A stretch of 64,000 nucleotides of DNA, from assembly GCA_028554795.2 (NCBI GenBank), contig JAPYKE020000537.1, positions 372,001 to 436,000 on the forward strand. Direction: 5' to 3'. The notes beneath the pieces are model-generated. The model did no database searches and had not been told where the DNA came from. It saw only the letters and a list, made by a program, of their open reading frames with translations. The translations under genes were made by a program, and so were the position numbers. Source of the DNA: Sinohyriopsis cumingii (Eukaryota > Mollusca > Bivalvia > Unionida > Unionidae). Shown here piece after piece: positions 1-10,548 of the stretch (within the stretch, counting starts at the first letter, position 1; the number at the start of each line of letters is the position of its first letter).

Positions 1-141
1 ATGATTTTTCCATATGTCGCGTATATTATTTTGACAATAGCTCGCATCAATGCAAATTGGTAGTTTATTGGAAGTTGTGGTATTTCGTTTTACAATATAA
101 AGTTATTGCTTATATGTATTTTGTGTTGAAAAGTTACCCTT

Positions 142-363
142 TTGCCAGCCATGTCACCCTATTATGTTTCTTCCTTGCTAACATTGGTATCAACTTGTCA
201 ACTATATTGCTTCTTTTTCAACAAGGTTGCCATGTCGATAACTATGCGGCTATTCGGCCATCCATGTTGCCTATTTAGCTACACACACTGCCATACTGCC
301 AGATATGCTACCATACTGCCAGCCAGAAATAAACTAAATTGGTTAGAGTATTATATTGGATAA
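142..363 (+). other. Recurring 73-codon ORF, function unknown
   Basis: An open frame starting MPAMSPYYVSSLL and ending NWLEYYIG is present in all 12 units (142, 5429, 10740, 16005, 21298, 26594, 31894, 37168, 43162, 49178, 55196, 61198). It has several Cys and a hydrophobic first half but no recognised domain. Between unit 1 and unit 9 I see four base changes inside it: three are silent and one is Val to Leu. A second overlapping frame (57-278) has nearly all of the same block's changes as amino-acid changes, so if either is coding it is this one. Counts are tiny, the last residues vary (units 2, 3 and 12), and no promoter or splice context is evident. It may be a chance ORF. Confidence 0.2.
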
Positions 364-2100
364 ATGGTGACAAGAATATTCAAGCTCCAACATCCGATGA
401 ATGGTATTAAGGTATACAAATAAACAGTACAAATAATGGCAAAATATGTCTAAATACAAGTTGCCGTTAGGTTTCTGCTTCGATATGAATTTTCAACGGT
501 GATCTTAAGAACACGAACCATTTTTACAAGCCAAACACAGTAGAATTGACCATATGCTAAAATGAAAAATAAAATTTAGAATGGATCAACCATGCGAGAG
601 TTTCAAAGTATGGATTTCAATGCAAATAGAACAAAGTAAAATATACAAGCATTCAACCATATGGATACAACAAACCACCTCTTTTAAGTAGGTACTACGT
701 GACAAGATCTGAGTATCACTTTGCCAATATGCATACTATGAAACGTAAAGATCCAAGTGCAAGGCCGAGGAGTATAGTACCAGTGAACATCATAAACTAT
801 GGCTATGTAGCTGATAAGGACAGACACTAAGAAACACCTATTATTCGCTTAATGTTAGTCCAGGTTGAAAAATAACCAAACGCGCCTACTCTAAGTTACG
901 ATATATACACCTATGATCGCACTTGCTTATAATAAATCAAATGTACCACTAAGATGGTCTTATGTCTTACCTTATTCCGTGAGCCATACTGATATAGTTT
1001 TGTTGTATAGGATGCAACATCATAGTTATTCTGAAAATGGTTAGAACATACTTTTATAAACTTTCCTAAGATATATCAATGATGAGGTATTTGCAAAAAT
1101 GTTCAAATCATTTCAGAATAAACTACCAATGGTATATTAACCAGCAACATAAATAAGGAGAGAATAAAACTGGAAGATAATATTGAACTTATGCATTGTT
1201 TCAACGTTCAATTACCTTTTGAAATGAAAAGTTGCACTATCACACAAAACACGTATTTAGTTTTGAAGTATTTCATATCGGTTATTGTATGATTTCGATG
1301 TATCGTGCTATATGATCATATGAAATCAACTCGCAGATTATTCGATTCTCTTAATTACTTTGACCATTTTGTTCGAGACAAATGTCAAAGAAATACCAGA
1401 AAATGATTTTCTCCTGCATCGCTTTAGAATAACGCATAACAGAACTATTTTTTAAGTATTAACCGCCTCAAATCAATGTCATACATAACTATTTTCAGTT
1501 CATCTAGAACAAAATAAAACGACTCTACCTAATAAAAAGAATCTCAAAAGTCAGGTCTGTTTTGTTCTTCTAATCTACCATTAAGTAACTAAAGTTAAAG
1601 GATCAAAATACTCATTCAATTTTCATGTTATAAATCTACATAGATTATTATCCTATGGTGTATAGTAAAGAACTACATTTAGAACATTCCAAAATGTTGA
1701 ATGAGAAAAGGGAAGAGGTTATTTTATATGGGATGAAAAATTAAAATTCCTATTAATACATTGTGTTTCTGATGAATCTTTAAACATAAAATCACGAAAG
1801 TATTTTCAAAAAGATTTATATATTAATAAACATATCATAAGGATATTAAGACTGTCATCACATATTTCTTGTACAGCTTAATGCACATAACATATTGAAA
1901 ATATTTATAACTAATTGGAAATTCTGAAATAAGAACCTGCGATTCCTATATAGGCTTTCACAATGATGGGAAGCTGGATATTGTTGAATTAACATAGGTT
2001 TATTACTTTGTTATAAAGTTCTAACTTACATGCAACATATTACAGAATATTTGTATTTCAAACTTAGGCAAAGGAACTGCACACATCTACATGTACTGGC
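364..2100. other. AT-rich stretch with no recognised gene
   Basis: I find no protein family, RNA gene or transposon end here, and the same holds for the matching part of every unit. One plus-strand stop-free stretch of about 66 codons (roughly 632-829 in unit 1) covers the least AT-rich part, around aaggccgaggag. In type B it is interrupted by a stop near 43.69 kb and by the 26-bp duplication, so it is probably not coding. Confidence 0.6.
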
Positions 2101-2144
2101 ATGAAAAATCAAGTGTCATCTTTTCAATAAAGTGAAATTATACA

Positions 2145-2174
<30 letters not shown>
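2145..2174. repeat. Microsatellite 1, unit 1: (AAT)10
   Basis: Pure AAT run followed by degenerate AAT-like sequence to about 2233. Read on either strand it creates spurious poly-Asn or poly-Ile frames. Confidence 0.97.
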
Positions 2175-2175
<1 letters not shown>

Positions 2176-2354
2176 GCAAAAATACTGATAATTATAAAAA
2201 TAATTGTAATAATTGCGATATTAATAATAATCATAATCGCGCTAAATCCAGAGAAAGAATAATGAGTAGCTTTCGAAAGAATACAGGTACAAGAAAAATG
2301 ATGGTTATGTTTCATAGAAACACGAAATGAATTTCTTTCGTCTTATAATTTCAG

Positions 2355-2387
2355 GGCATTGGGAGCGCGGCAAGGACGATTGGCTCG
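2355..2387 (+). other. Candidate 33-nt micro-exon, unit 1 (A allele)
   Basis: The island is about 67% G+C in very AT-rich surroundings. It is preceded by a pyrimidine-rich tract ending ttataatttcag and followed directly by gtaagttc, a consensus U2-type acceptor and a strong donor. Its length of 33 nt is a multiple of three, so inclusion would keep frame. All three phases are open in the A allele: phase 0 reads GIGSAARTIGS, phase 1 HWERGKDDWL, phase 2 ALGARQGRLA. The type B allele differs at 8 of 33 positions, while the next 60 nt downstream differ at about one. No flanking exon of a host gene is recognised in the window. Alternative explanations are a chance splice-like island or a relic of an ancient element. 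Confidence 0.4.
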
Positions 2388-2615
2388 GTAAGTTCAAATG
2401 TATCCTCAGCATTTAAGAATTATTTATGCTTGGTCATATTTTGATTGCTTGTCTGTCGACTGTTCTATTTAAAACCTTGATCAAAACACCCTCTCCGTTA
2501 AAATGTCAGAATTCAAAAGGTCAAGCATATCATATCAAACTTAAACAGAATTGTGATTTTAGTCTTTGTACTGATTTCCAAACTGAACATCTCACTGATA
2601 ATGTAAAGGACACAA

Positions 2616-2681
2616 ATATTGCTAATACTGCTAATACAGCTACAGCTACTTATACTGCTACTAATCCTGCTACTATTAAAA
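2616..2681. repeat. Degenerate trinucleotide tract (GCTAAT/ACTGCT-like)
   Basis: Loose period-3 sequence with repeated gctaatac and ctgctact words. It is conserved in position in all units and changed only by point substitutions, and it lies between the micro-exon-like island and the conserved 39-nt island. It sits in an 89-codon plus-strand frame (2426-2695) that type B breaks by an indel, so I do not call that frame coding. Confidence 0.6.
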
Positions 2682-2758
2682 TAACACATAAATAAATGAA
2701 TATACAAACACCAAATTAGACCATGGATCTAAACAATATCGTAAGAAATGAGATTTAG

Positions 2759-2797
2759 CTTTCAGCATTAACTATATGCCTCGAGTACTGGAAGAAA
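2759..2797 (+). other. 39-nt island identical in types A and B; possible second micro-exon
   Basis: From gctttcagcattaac to tactggaagaa I see no differences between type A and type B (45774-45812 in unit 9), although both flanks differ at roughly one base in five. In type A it looks like acceptor ctttcag, 33 nt (2766-2798), then donor gtaggt; phase 2 would read INYMPRVLEE. In type B the donor is damaged to gttaag or gttagg one base earlier, so splicing is not supported there. It could instead be a protein-binding or structural element. Confidence 0.3.
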
Positions 2798-3073
2798 GGT
2801 AGGTCATATTTATTGTGAATAGCTCCTTTTACTAGCTTACAAATATAAACCCTCTCAATTAGTTGGATCCTTCACGGATAGAAAAAAAGAAATGGGCAGC
2901 CAAGAGTATTGTCCTTTAATTTATAACCATTATAAATATAACATTACATTCACTGACAGATATAATATCAACTCTGCAATGAACAAAGGTGTACCAAAAC
3001 AACGATATTTTCAGCAGATTAACATATTTCTGGAGCACGTAATAGGTATGCCTCCTCGGATGATCCATATATT

Positions 3074-3115
3074 AATAATAATAATAATAATAATAACAAT
3101 AATAATAATAATAAT
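3074..3115. repeat. Microsatellite 2, unit 1: (AAT)14 with one AAC
   Basis: Second AAT tract of the unit. The single AAC interruption is shared by units 2, 4, 5 and 6 and absent from units 3 and 7. Confidence 0.96.
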
Positions 3116-3547
3116 AAAGATGGTAAGGTCGTAAACGCAAAAGAAAAGAAAATATCAGAAGAAGCAGAAGCAATACATACTTTATTATGTCCAGAATAAA
3201 GAAAAAAGATTGCTCAGTTATACAAGGTTCGAGGTTTGCCCCGCATTGGAACATATAAATATACACACATAGAGAAATTATAGACCATGGCTAGGTTCAA
3301 GGATGTATGTCAAATTCACAGTGACATTTGAGTTTTAATAGTAATAAGAACAAGCATTCTTTATTTCAGACAGGATAATTCATAGATTTAAACTAAAATA
3401 AGGATATAAAAGAAAAATATTGTCAACTTAAAAGATCTTATATATCTTATGTACAAGTATAAGATAAAATGACTGCAATGGATTGTTCCCTGAATGGTTT
3501 GGAATAAAATTAAGTAGCACATATACAGATAAACTTGTTCCTTCTGC

Positions 3548-3550
3548 TAA
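3548..3550. other. Empty MITE target site (TAA) in unit 1
   Basis: Type A reads ttctgctaaattac with a single TAA. Type B reads ttctgctaa, then 653 bp, then taaatta. The single copy marks this as the pre-insertion allele. Equivalent empty sites lie in units 2-7. Confidence 0.9.
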
Positions 3551-3634
3551 ATTACGAGAATTTAAATGAATGGCATAGTTCCAAAGAGATTGCAATATTC
3601 TGTTCTTACTGTTTGATATTCCTGTCATCATTGA

Positions 3635-3932
3635 GTGTGTGTGTATGATTTGGATTTATAAAGTAGCTTTAAGAATTTTGCAGTCATATCGCTTCGATGT
3701 TTGCGGTGTGACAGTTTATAGTGATTTCTTGCAATGGGGCATCATGCCGCAGACAGGTAGTGTGATGTTCCACCCAGTTACATTATCCTGACACCAAGCC
3801 GACCAATCGTAACACTAACATCTTAATGCTGAGCGACAAGAAAGGCAGCTATTAATACCATTTTTGTAAGTCTTTGGTGTGACCCGGCCGAGGATATATC
3901 ACACGTGCTGACTACTAGGCCACTGGAGCGGG
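3635..3932 (-). mobile_element. tRNA-derived SINE, unit 1 (298 bp)
   Basis: On the minus strand the head reads CCGCTCCAGTGGCCTAG, resembling a tRNA box A region. A weak box B remnant follows, then CGGCCGGGTCACACC, a central body, GACTGCAAAATTCTTAAAG, and a tail ending in an ACACAC run. From memory this matches mollusc (bivalve) SINEs. It is flanked by a perfect 13-bp target-site duplication CTGTCATCATTGA (3622-3634 and 3933-3945). The duplication proves a retrotransposition event, and the host sequence on both sides is the LINE remnant. About 23 bp between the promoter boxes are missing relative to type B. Confidence 0.88.
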
Positions 3933-6900
3933 CTGTCATCATTGACAACACTATATTGTCTTTATTATTACTATTGCTTCAACAAAATGAAACCATTGCA
4001 ATTTACAAACACGTTGGTGGCACTGTTCCATCAAAGATGGTCTAATAGAAACAGAAAAGTATTATTAAGACCAATGACAAGTTTCGCTTCACATATTTTT
4101 CACGGTTTGTACATAGAGGAGCAGAAGACATTGTGTATTTATAAGATTTGAATAATATCATTTTGATATATAATGAAAATTCTTCAGGTTGCGTTGATGC
4201 ACAAAAATCTGTAATGTCACATCAAATTTTCAACATCTGACCACTTAGATTTGGAATGAAGACCCAAATATGTAGAACAGTTCAAATACGTTAGAACATT
4301 GCCGTTAAAATGTACAGGGAGAGGAGATAGTGATTTGAAAGAAGTTGACTGAACGATCATTCATGCTGATTTTTGTGTATTACAGATGTAATCATTCTTT
4401 AATGCGAATTATTCACATATCTTTAACAATATCCTTAAATCAGCGATTAAAGGATTTATTAATGATATTTCATCAGTAAGACTATAGTTGTTAAGAAGCA
4501 ACACATTTGGTGGCAAACATAATGACACATAACACTGACCCGGCTTACGACTTAACTCGTATATGCATAATATTAAATAGCAAAGGTAAATACCGCACCC
4601 TCGACATACCCCACTGGTTACATGGAAAGTGCTGGATATTACACTTCTCCATTTGACATAGTACAACTGTTTGCTATACCAGTTAACTAAAGTATGAACT
4701 ATTTAGACAGGTATTTTAGTATCAATGAACTTCTCAAAGAGTATATAATGACTAAGTCTATGAAATGCCCTACTAGCGTCTAAAAAGCAAACAAACACTG
4801 ATTCCCTGTTCTAAATAATAGTTAACAGTTTCCTTAAATGCATATAGGCACAAATCTGCAGATTGTCTTTTTTCTGAAAAACCTAACTGATTATCAGAGA
4901 TTGTGACTTCACATCTTTGCAGGATGATGAATTCAAATATCTTTGAAATATTATGCGTTAAGCGATATAGGTCTACATATATTTTTTGTCCTTCAGGTTA
5001 CCAATTTTGCTTTTTAGTAGCGGTCTAATCGTAGATATAATGAATTCACCGGAAATCATATGACGTACGAAGATACCATTAAATGAAATCATCAAAAGCA
5101 CATGAAGTCTAGTATTTTAAAATTTAAAATGTTCCACAGGTAAGAAAATCTGATCCAGGACATTTACCTCGTTTTTGTCTTTGTTATTGCACATTGGATC
5201 TCAAAAAGTGTGATTACCTGAACGCAAGAAAAATGCTGGAAGAACACTCTTCTTATTTGGTTTTTAAAACTTTAGTGAGTCTATAAAATGATTTTTCCAT
5301 ATGTCGCGTATATTATTTTGACAATAGCTCGCATCAATGCAAATTGGTAGTTTATTGGAAGTTGTGGTATTTCGTTTTACAATATAAAGTTATTGCTTAT
5401 ATGTATTTTGTGTTGAAAAGTTACCCTTTTGCCAGCCATGTCACCCTATTATGTTTCTTCCTTGCTAACATTGGTATCAACTTGTCAACTATATTGCTTC
5501 TTTTTCAACAAGGTTGCCATGTCGATAACTATGCGGCTATTCGGCCATCCATGTTGCCTATTTAGCTACACACACTGCCATACTGCCAGATATGCTACCA
5601 TACTGCCAGCCAGAAATAAACTAAATTGGTTAGAGTATTATACTGGATAAATGGTGACAAGAATATTCAAGCTCCAACATCCGATGAATGGTATTAAGGT
5701 ATACAAATAAACAGTACAAATAATGGCAAAATATGTCTAAATACAAGTTGCCGTTAGGTTTCTGCTTCGATATGAATTTTCAACGGTGATCTTAAGAACA
5801 CGAACCATTTTTACAAGCCAAACACAGTAGAATTGACCATATGCTAAAATGAAAAATAAAATTTAGAATGGATCAACCATGCGAGAGTTTCAAAGTATGG
5901 ATTTCAATGCAAATAGAACAAAGTAAAATATACAAGCATTCAACCATATGGATACAACAAACCACCTCTTTTAAGTAGGTACTACGTGACAAGATCTGAG
6001 TATCACTTTGCCAATATGCATACTATGAAACGTAAAGATCCAAGTGCAAGGCCGAGGAGTATAGTACCAGTGAACATCATAAACTATGGCTATGTAGCTG
6101 ATAAGGACAGACACTAAGAAACACCTATTATTCGCTTAATGTTAGTCCAGGTTGAAAAATAACCAAACGCGCCTACTCTAAGTTACGATATATACACCTA
6201 TGATCGCACTTGCTTATAATAAATCAAATGTACCACTAAGATGGTCTTATGTCTTACCTTATTCCGTGAGCCATACTGATATAGTTTTGTTGTATAGGAT
6301 GCAACATCATAGTTATTCTGAAAATGGTTAGAACATACTTTTGTAAACTTTCCTAAGATATATCAATGATGAGGTATTTGCAAAAATGTTCAAATCATTT
6401 CAGAATAAACTACCAATGGTATATTAACCAGCAACATAAATAAGGAGAGAATAAAACTGGAAGATAATATTGAACTTATGCATTGTTTCAACGTTCAATT
6501 ACCTTTTGAAATGAAAAGTTGCACTATCACACAAAACACGTATTTAGTTTTGAAGTATTTCATATCGGTTATTGTATGATTTCGATGTATCGTGCTATAT
6601 GATCATATGAAATCAACTCGCAGATTATTCGATTCTCTTAATTACTTTGACCATTTTGTTCGAGACAAATGTCAAAGAAATACCAGAAAATGATTTTCTC
6701 CTGCATCGCTTTAGAATAACGCATAACAGAACTATTTTTTAAGTATTAACCGCCTCAAATCAATGTCATACATAACTATTTTCAGTTCATCTAGAACAAA
6801 ATAAAACGACTCTACCTAATAAAAAGAATCTCAAAAGTCAGGTCTGTTTTGTTCTTCTAATCTACCATTAAGTAACTAAAGTTAAAGGATCAAAATACTC

Positions 6901-7431
6901 ATTCAATTTTCATGTTATAAATCTACATAGATTATTATCCTATGGTGTATAGTAAAGAACTACATTTAGAACATTCCAAAATGTTGAATGAGAAAAGGGA
7001 AGAGGTTATTTTATATGGGATGAAAAATTAAAATTCCTATTAATACATTGTGTTTCTGATGAATCTTTAAACATAAAATCACGAAAGTATTTTCAAAAAG
7101 ATTTATATATTAATAAACATATCATAAGGATATTAAGACTGTCATCACATATTTCTTGTACAGCTTAATGCACATAACATATTGAAAATATTTATAACTA
7201 ATTGGAAATTCTGAAATAAGAACCTGCGATTCCTATATAGGCTTTCACAATGATGGGAAGCTGGATATTGTTGAATTAACATAGGTTTATTACTTTGTTA
7301 TAAAGTTCTAACTTACATGCAACATATTACAGAATATTTGTATTTCAAACTTAGGCAAAGGAACTGCACACATCTACATGTACTGGCATGAAAAATCAAG
7401 TGTCATCTTTTCAATAAAGTGAAATTATACA

Positions 7432-7461
<30 letters not shown>
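7432..7461. repeat. Microsatellite 1, unit 2: (AAT)10
   Basis: Pure run, same length as unit 1. Confidence 0.96.
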
Positions 7462-7462
<1 letters not shown>

Positions 7463-7641
7463 GCAAAAATACTGATAATTATAAAAATAATTGTAATAAT
7501 TGCGATATTAATAATAATCATAATCGCGCTAAATCCAGAGAAAGAATAATGAGTAGCTTTCGAAAGAATACAGGTACAAGAAAAATGATGGTTATGTTTC
7601 ATAGAAACACGAAATGAATTTCTTTCGTCTTATAATTTCAG

Positions 7642-7674
7642 GGCATTGGGAGCGCGGCAAGGACGATTGGCTCG
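7642..7674 (+). other. Candidate micro-exon, unit 2 (A allele)
   Basis: Identical to unit 1, including ttcag acceptor and gtaagt donor. Confidence 0.38.
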
Positions 7675-8357
7675 GTAAGTTCAAATGTATCCTCAGCATT
7701 TAAGAATTATTTATGCTTGGTCATATTTTGATTGCTTGTCTGTCGACTGTTCTATTTAAAACCTTGATCAAAACACCCTCTCCGTTAAAATGTCAGAATT
7801 CAAAAGGTCAAGCATATCATATCAAACTTAAACAGAATTGTGATTTTAGTCTTTGTACTGATTTCCAAACTGAACATCTCACTGATAATGTAAAGGACAC
7901 AAATATTGCTAATACTGCTAATACAGCTACAGCTACTTATACTGCTACTAATCCTGCTACTATTAAAATAACACATAAATAAATGAATATACAAACACCA
8001 AATTAGACCATGAATCTAAACAATATCGTAAGAAATGAGATTTAGCTTTCAGCATTAACTATATGCCTCGAGTACTGGAAGAAAGGTAGGTCATATTTAT
8101 TGTGAATAGCTCCTTTTACTAGCTTACAAATATAAACCCTCTCAATTAGTTGGATCCTTCACGGATAGAAAAAAAGAAATGGGCAGCCAAGAGTATTGTC
8201 CTTTAATTTATAACCATTATAAATATAACATTACATTCACTGACAGATATAATGTCAACTCTGCAATGAACAAAGGTGTACCAAAACAACGATATTTTCA
8301 GCAGATTAACATATTTCTGGAGCACGTAATAGGTATGCCTCCTCGGATGATCCACAT

Positions 8358-8381
8358 AATAATAATAATAATAATAATAAC

Positions 8382-8426
<45 letters not shown>
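8358..8426. repeat. Microsatellite 2, unit 2: 23 triplets, one AAC
   Basis: The longest AAT tract in the window. It accounts for most of the extra length of this unit. Confidence 0.96.
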
Positions 8427-8429
<3 letters not shown>

Positions 8430-8738
8430 GATGGTAAGGTCGTAAACGCAAAAGAAAAGAAAATATCAGAAGAAGCAGAAGCAATACATACTTTATTATG
8501 TCCAGAATAAAGAAAAAAGATTGCTCAGTTATACAAGGTTCGAGGTTTGCCCCGCATTGGAACATATAAATATACACACATAGAGAAATTATAGACCATG
8601 GCTAGGTTCAAGGATGTATGTCAAATTCACAGTGACATTTGAGTTTTAATAGTAATAAGAACAAGCATTCTTTATTTCAGACAGGATAATTCATAGATTT
8701 AAACTAAAATAAGGATATAAAAGAAAAATATTGTCAAC

Positions 8739-10548
8739 TTAAAAGATCTTATATATCTTATGTACAAGTATAAGATAAAATGACTGCAATGGATTGTTCC
8801 CTGAATGGTTTGGAATAAAATTAAGTAGCACATATACAGATAAACTTGTTCCTTCTGCTAAATTACGAGAATTTAAATGAATGGCATAGTTCCAAAGAGA
8901 TTGCAATATTCTGTTCTTACTGTTTGATATTCCTGTCATCATTGAGTGTGTGTGTATGATTTGGATTTATAAAGTAGCTTTAAGAATTTTGCAGTCATAT
9001 CGCTTCGATGTTTGCGGTGTGACAGTTTATAGTGATTTCTTGCAATGGGGCATCATGCCGCAGACAGGTAGTGTGATGTTCCACCCAGTTACATTATCCT
9101 GACACCAAGCCGACCAATCGTAACACTAACATCTTAATGCTGAGCGACAAGAAAGGCAGCTATTAATACCATTTTTGTAAGTCTTTGGTGTGACCCGGCC
9201 GAGGATATATCACACGTGCTGACTACTAGGCCACTGGAGCGGGCTGTCATCATTGACAACACTATATTGTCTTTATTATTACTATTGCTTCAACAAAATG
9301 AAACCATTGCAATTTACAAACACGTTGGTGACACTGTTCCATCAAAGATGGTCTAATAGAAACAGAAAAGTATTATTAAGACCAATGACAAGTTTCGCTT
9401 CACATATTTTTCACGGTTTGTACATAGAGGAGCAGAAGACATTGTGTATTTATAAGATTTGAATAATATCATTTTGATATATAATGAAAATTCTTCAGGT
9501 TGCGTTGATGCACAAAAATCTGTAATGTCACATCAAATTTTCAATATCTGACCACTTAGATTTGGAATGAAGACCCAAATATGTAGAACAGTTCAAATAC
9601 GTTAGAACATTGCCGTTAAAATGTACAGGGAGAGGAGATAGTGATTTGAAAGAAGTTGACTGAACGATCATTCATGCTGATTTTTGTGTATTACAGATGT
9701 AATCATTCTTTAATGCGAATTATTCACATATCTTTAACAATATCCTTAAATCAGCGATTAAAGGATTTATTAATGATATTTCATCAGTAAGACTATAGTT
9801 GTTAAGAAGCAACACATTTGGTGGCAAACATAATGACACATAACACTGACCCGGCTTACGACTTAACTCGTATATGCATAATATTAAATAGCAAAGGTAA
9901 ATACCGCACCCTCGACATACCCCACTGGTTACATGGAAAGTGCTGGATATTACACTTCTCCATTTGACATAGTACAACTGTTTGCTATACCAGTTAACTA
10001 AAGTATGAACTATTTAGACAGGTATTTTAGTATCAATGAACTTCTCAAAGAGTATATAATGACTAAGTCTATGAAATGCCCTACTAGCGTCTAAAAAGCA
10101 AACAAACACTGATTCCCTGTTCTAAATAATAGTTAACAGTTTCCTTAAATGCATATAGGCACAAATCTGCAGATTGTCTTTTTTCTGAAAAACCTAACTG
10201 ATTATCAGAGATTGTGACTTCACATCTTTGCAGGATGATGAATTCAAATATCTTTGAAATATTATGCGTTAAGCGATATAGGTCTACATATATTTTTTGT
10301 CCTTCAGGTTACCAATTTTGCTTTTTAGTAGCGGTCTAATCGTAGATATAATGAATTCACCGGAAATCATATGACGTACGAAGATACCATTAAATGAAAT
10401 CATCAAAAGCACATGAGGTCTAGTATTTTAAAATTTAAAATGTTCCACAGGTAAGAAAATCTGATCCAGGACGTTTGCCTCGTTTTTGTCTTTGTTATTG
10501 CACATTGGATCTCAAAAAGTGTGATTACCTGAACGCAAGAAAAATGCT
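8739..10548 (-). pseudogene. LINE RT pseudogene, unit 2
   Basis: Same frames and disabling changes as unit 1. The 85-codon thumb-side piece is at 9720-9977 and the 3' remnant at 8739-8942. Confidence 0.85.
8946..9243 (-). mobile_element. tRNA-derived SINE, unit 2
   Basis: 298 bp, intact 13-bp target-site duplications at both ends, same shared deletion between promoter boxes as unit 1. Confidence 0.88.

Larger units (their letters stand above)
3428..5237 (-). pseudogene. LINE reverse-transcriptase pseudogene, unit 1 (SINE nested inside)
   Basis: On the minus strand, translated pieces in order match a non-LTR retrotransposon RT. They are: an N-terminal part (STIRPLLKSKIGNLKDK, then SKIFE and NQLGF, about 4773-5101) with a one-base frameshift in a T-run; the thumb-side piece 4409-4666 (VKWRSVISS, HVTSGV, LCIYELSRK); and a C-terminal part ending SASNVFVN near 3990. 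The YADD catalytic box is replaced by LTDE and several frameshifts are present, so no active enzyme can be made. The 3' coding remnant continues beyond the SINE as MMTGISNSKNRIL (3428-3631). Clade is unresolved; both outer limits are approximate. Confidence 0.85.
1..5287. repeat. Tandem array unit 1 (type A, 5287 bp)
   Basis: This is the reference type A unit. The same sequence recurs head to tail at 5288 and onward with only scattered substitutions and AAT-length changes. The start point is arbitrary because the window opens inside the array. It contains, in order, a small recurring ORF (142-363), a long AT-rich stretch, an AAT microsatellite, a 33-nt splice-flanked island, a second microsatellite, and a minus-strand LINE pseudogene holding a nested SINE. 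It shares single-base variants in the 6.4-6.6 kb equivalent segment with unit 2, so these two are close relatives. Confidence 0.97.

Noticed and set aside
2426..2695. 89-codon plus-strand ORF starting MLGHILIACLS, present in all type A units
   Set aside because: Type B breaks the frame with an indel near its start, and the second half is a degenerate trinucleotide tract.
3015..3045. Third splice-like island (ttttcag, 31 nt, then gtatgc) in type A, loosely similar to the 39-nt island
   Set aside because: 31 nt would break frame, and type B lacks the acceptor (ttcacc), so there is no conserved exon signal.
3072..3266. Minus-strand poly-Tyr/poly-Leu frames and plus-strand poly-Ile/poly-Asn frames in every unit
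   Set aside because: They are translations of the AAT microsatellites; their length follows triplet count and their flanks are not conserved as protein.
3942..4151. 69-codon plus-strand frame in type A units
   Set aside because: It lies opposite the C-terminal part of the LINE reverse transcriptase and starts at a non-ATG codon next to the SINE duplication; a shadow frame.
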